From an uncultured Oscillibacter sp. (lineage in GTDB: Bacteria; Bacillota; Clostridia; Oscillospirales; Oscillospiraceae), in NCBI GenBank assembly GCA_910576845.1, contig CAJTJA010000105.1, forward strand, positions 1-5,081: a stretch of 5,081 nucleotides of DNA. The letters run 5' to 3'. Under the pieces are notes generated by a model that saw only the letters and a program-made list of their open reading frames with translations, did no database searches and was not told the DNA's origin. Made by a program: the position numbers and the translations under genes. Below are positions 4,196 through 5,081 of this stretch, in pieces (positions within the stretch are counted from its first letter, which is position 1; every line of letters starts with the position of its first letter).

Positions 4196-5081
4196 ATGGA
4201 GGATATGCTGAACATTCTAACCCGGCGGAGCTTCGCCGCCAGCCGGGTCCGGAACGGGATCGCGGTGCTGGCCATTGCCCTGACGGCGGTGCTCTTTACC
4301 GCCATCACCACAATTGTACTGGGCACGATGGAATCCTTCACCCTGACCATGCAGATGCAGAAAATGAGCCGCTCCGACGGCGAGCTCCGGTTCATGACGG
4401 CAGAGCAGTTCGAGGCCCTGCGGCAGACGGACTTCATTGAGACGGCAGGACTGCGGATGCCGGTGGCCTACCTCTCCAACGCCGTCCGCCATAACATTGA
4501 GTTCAACGTTGAGGATGAAATCCAGGCGGGGCTGACTTTCTGTACCCCCACCCACGGCAGGCCTCCCGCCGCGCCCAATGAGGCAGCCGCCTCCGACCTC
4601 GCCCTGCGGGCCTTGGGCGTGGAACCGGAGGCCGGTGCGGAGATCGTCATCAAGTTCACCGCCCACGGGCGGGACTACGCCCTCCCCATGGTGGTCACCG
4701 GCTGGTACGAGGCCCTGGATAGTCAGCTGAGCGTCATGTGGGCCGGACCCGCCTTCCGGGAGGCCCACCCGGAAATCTTCCAATTCACTTTCCACGAAGA
4801 CCGGGATATGACCGGGACCTATTTTTCCGATTTCACCGCCCGCAGTGCCGCAGGCCTGGAAAAACGCCTCCGGCAGCTGGTCTATGACCTGGGCGGCGAG
4901 CCGGATGACGCCGGAGCCCCCAACTATATGCAGGCCGCCGTGAACCGCGTCACCAACGTCCAGCCCAGCCCATTCCAAATGGCGGCGGCGGGCGCTTTTG
5001 CCGTGCTGTTTGCCCTCTGCGGCTATCTGCTGATCTACAACGTGTTCGACATCGCCGTCATGCAGGACATCCGCCGCTTCG
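4196..5081 (+). CDS. FtsX/MacB-like ABC transporter permease, N-terminal part (cut by window edge)
   Basis: The first 295 codons of a membrane permease that should pair with the ATPase encoded upstream. It opens with a positively charged segment, MEDMLNILTRRSFAASRVRN, then a first membrane helix (about 21-43). A large extracytoplasmic domain follows (about 46-258), and a second helix at 262-283 leads to DIAVMQDIRRF, the cytoplasmic coupling segment that begins the FtsX-like domain. Helix 1, ectodomain, then the helix 2-4 bundle is the MacB/LolC/FtsX layout; BceB permeases instead carry their large outside loop later in the protein. The end is beyond the window, so total length and any second FtsX repeat are unknown. 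AGGAGG at 4182-4187 precedes the ATG by eight bases and favours it over Met4. The 144-base gap before it carries a hairpin and a probable own promoter. Family is firm, substrate unknown. Confidence 0.9.
   Translation, partial: MEDMLNILTRRSFAASRVRNGIAVLAIALTAVLFTAITTIVLGTMESFTLTMQMQKMSRSDGELRFMTAEQFEALRQTDFIETAGLRMPVAYLSNAVRHNIEFNVEDEIQAGLTFCTPTHGRPPAAPNEAAASDLALRALGVEPEAGAEIVIKFTAHGRDYALPMVVTGWYEALDSQLSVMWAGPAFREAHPEIFQFTFHEDRDMTGTYFSDFTARSAAGLEKRLRQLVYDLGGEPDDAGAPNYMQAAVNRVTNVQPSPFQMAAAGAFAVLFALCGYLLIYNVFDIAVMQDIRRF

Noticed and set aside
1..5081. CRISPR array, tRNA, rRNA or insertion sequence ends
   Set aside because: No regularly spaced repeats of CRISPR length, no tRNA-like cloverleaf or rRNA segment, and no transposase or terminal inverted repeats were seen.

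Overview
The window reads as accessory DNA from a fairly GC-rich Firmicute, most likely a gut Clostridia (Oscillospiraceae/Flavonifractor-like). This is inferred from the strong AGGAGG-type ribosome binding sites, the GC-rich codon use, the Tn916/Tn1549-style integrase, and the style of the two-component and ABC proteins. No taxonomic marker is present, so the assignment is tentative.

Layout. Bases 1-696 hold the N-terminal 232 codons of a minus-strand tyrosine recombinase (integrase), cut by the left edge just after its first catalytic arginine. Bases 697-1693 carry no gene I can support. They do hold many short inverted and direct repeats, a terminator-like hairpin, a 16-bp tandem repeat and, at the right end, a good sigma-70-type promoter. 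From 1694 to the right edge the plus strand carries a four-gene set: an OmpR-family response regulator, a two-TM histidine kinase overlapping it by 4 bases, an ABC ATPase 13 bases later and, after a 144-base gap, an FtsX/MacB-type permease that runs off the window.

How it may work together. The kinase has almost no extracellular part, so it probably senses through its membrane segments or a partner protein. The ATPase and permease look like the two halves of one transporter. The gap before the permease contains a strong GC hairpin and then three TGT-starting repeats at an exact 11-bp period placed just upstream of a -10-like hexamer. That is the geometry of a PhoB/OmpR-family activator site, so the simplest model is that the encoded regulator drives the permease gene from this internal promoter, while the ATPase is made with the regulator and kinase. 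By analogy with other regulator-kinase-transporter cassettes, the role could be response to a cell-envelope stress such as an antimicrobial peptide; the substrate cannot be read from the sequence.

The integrase suggests that the cassette may be cargo of an integrative element, but no element end, attachment site, excisionase or conjugation gene is visible, so this remains an inference.
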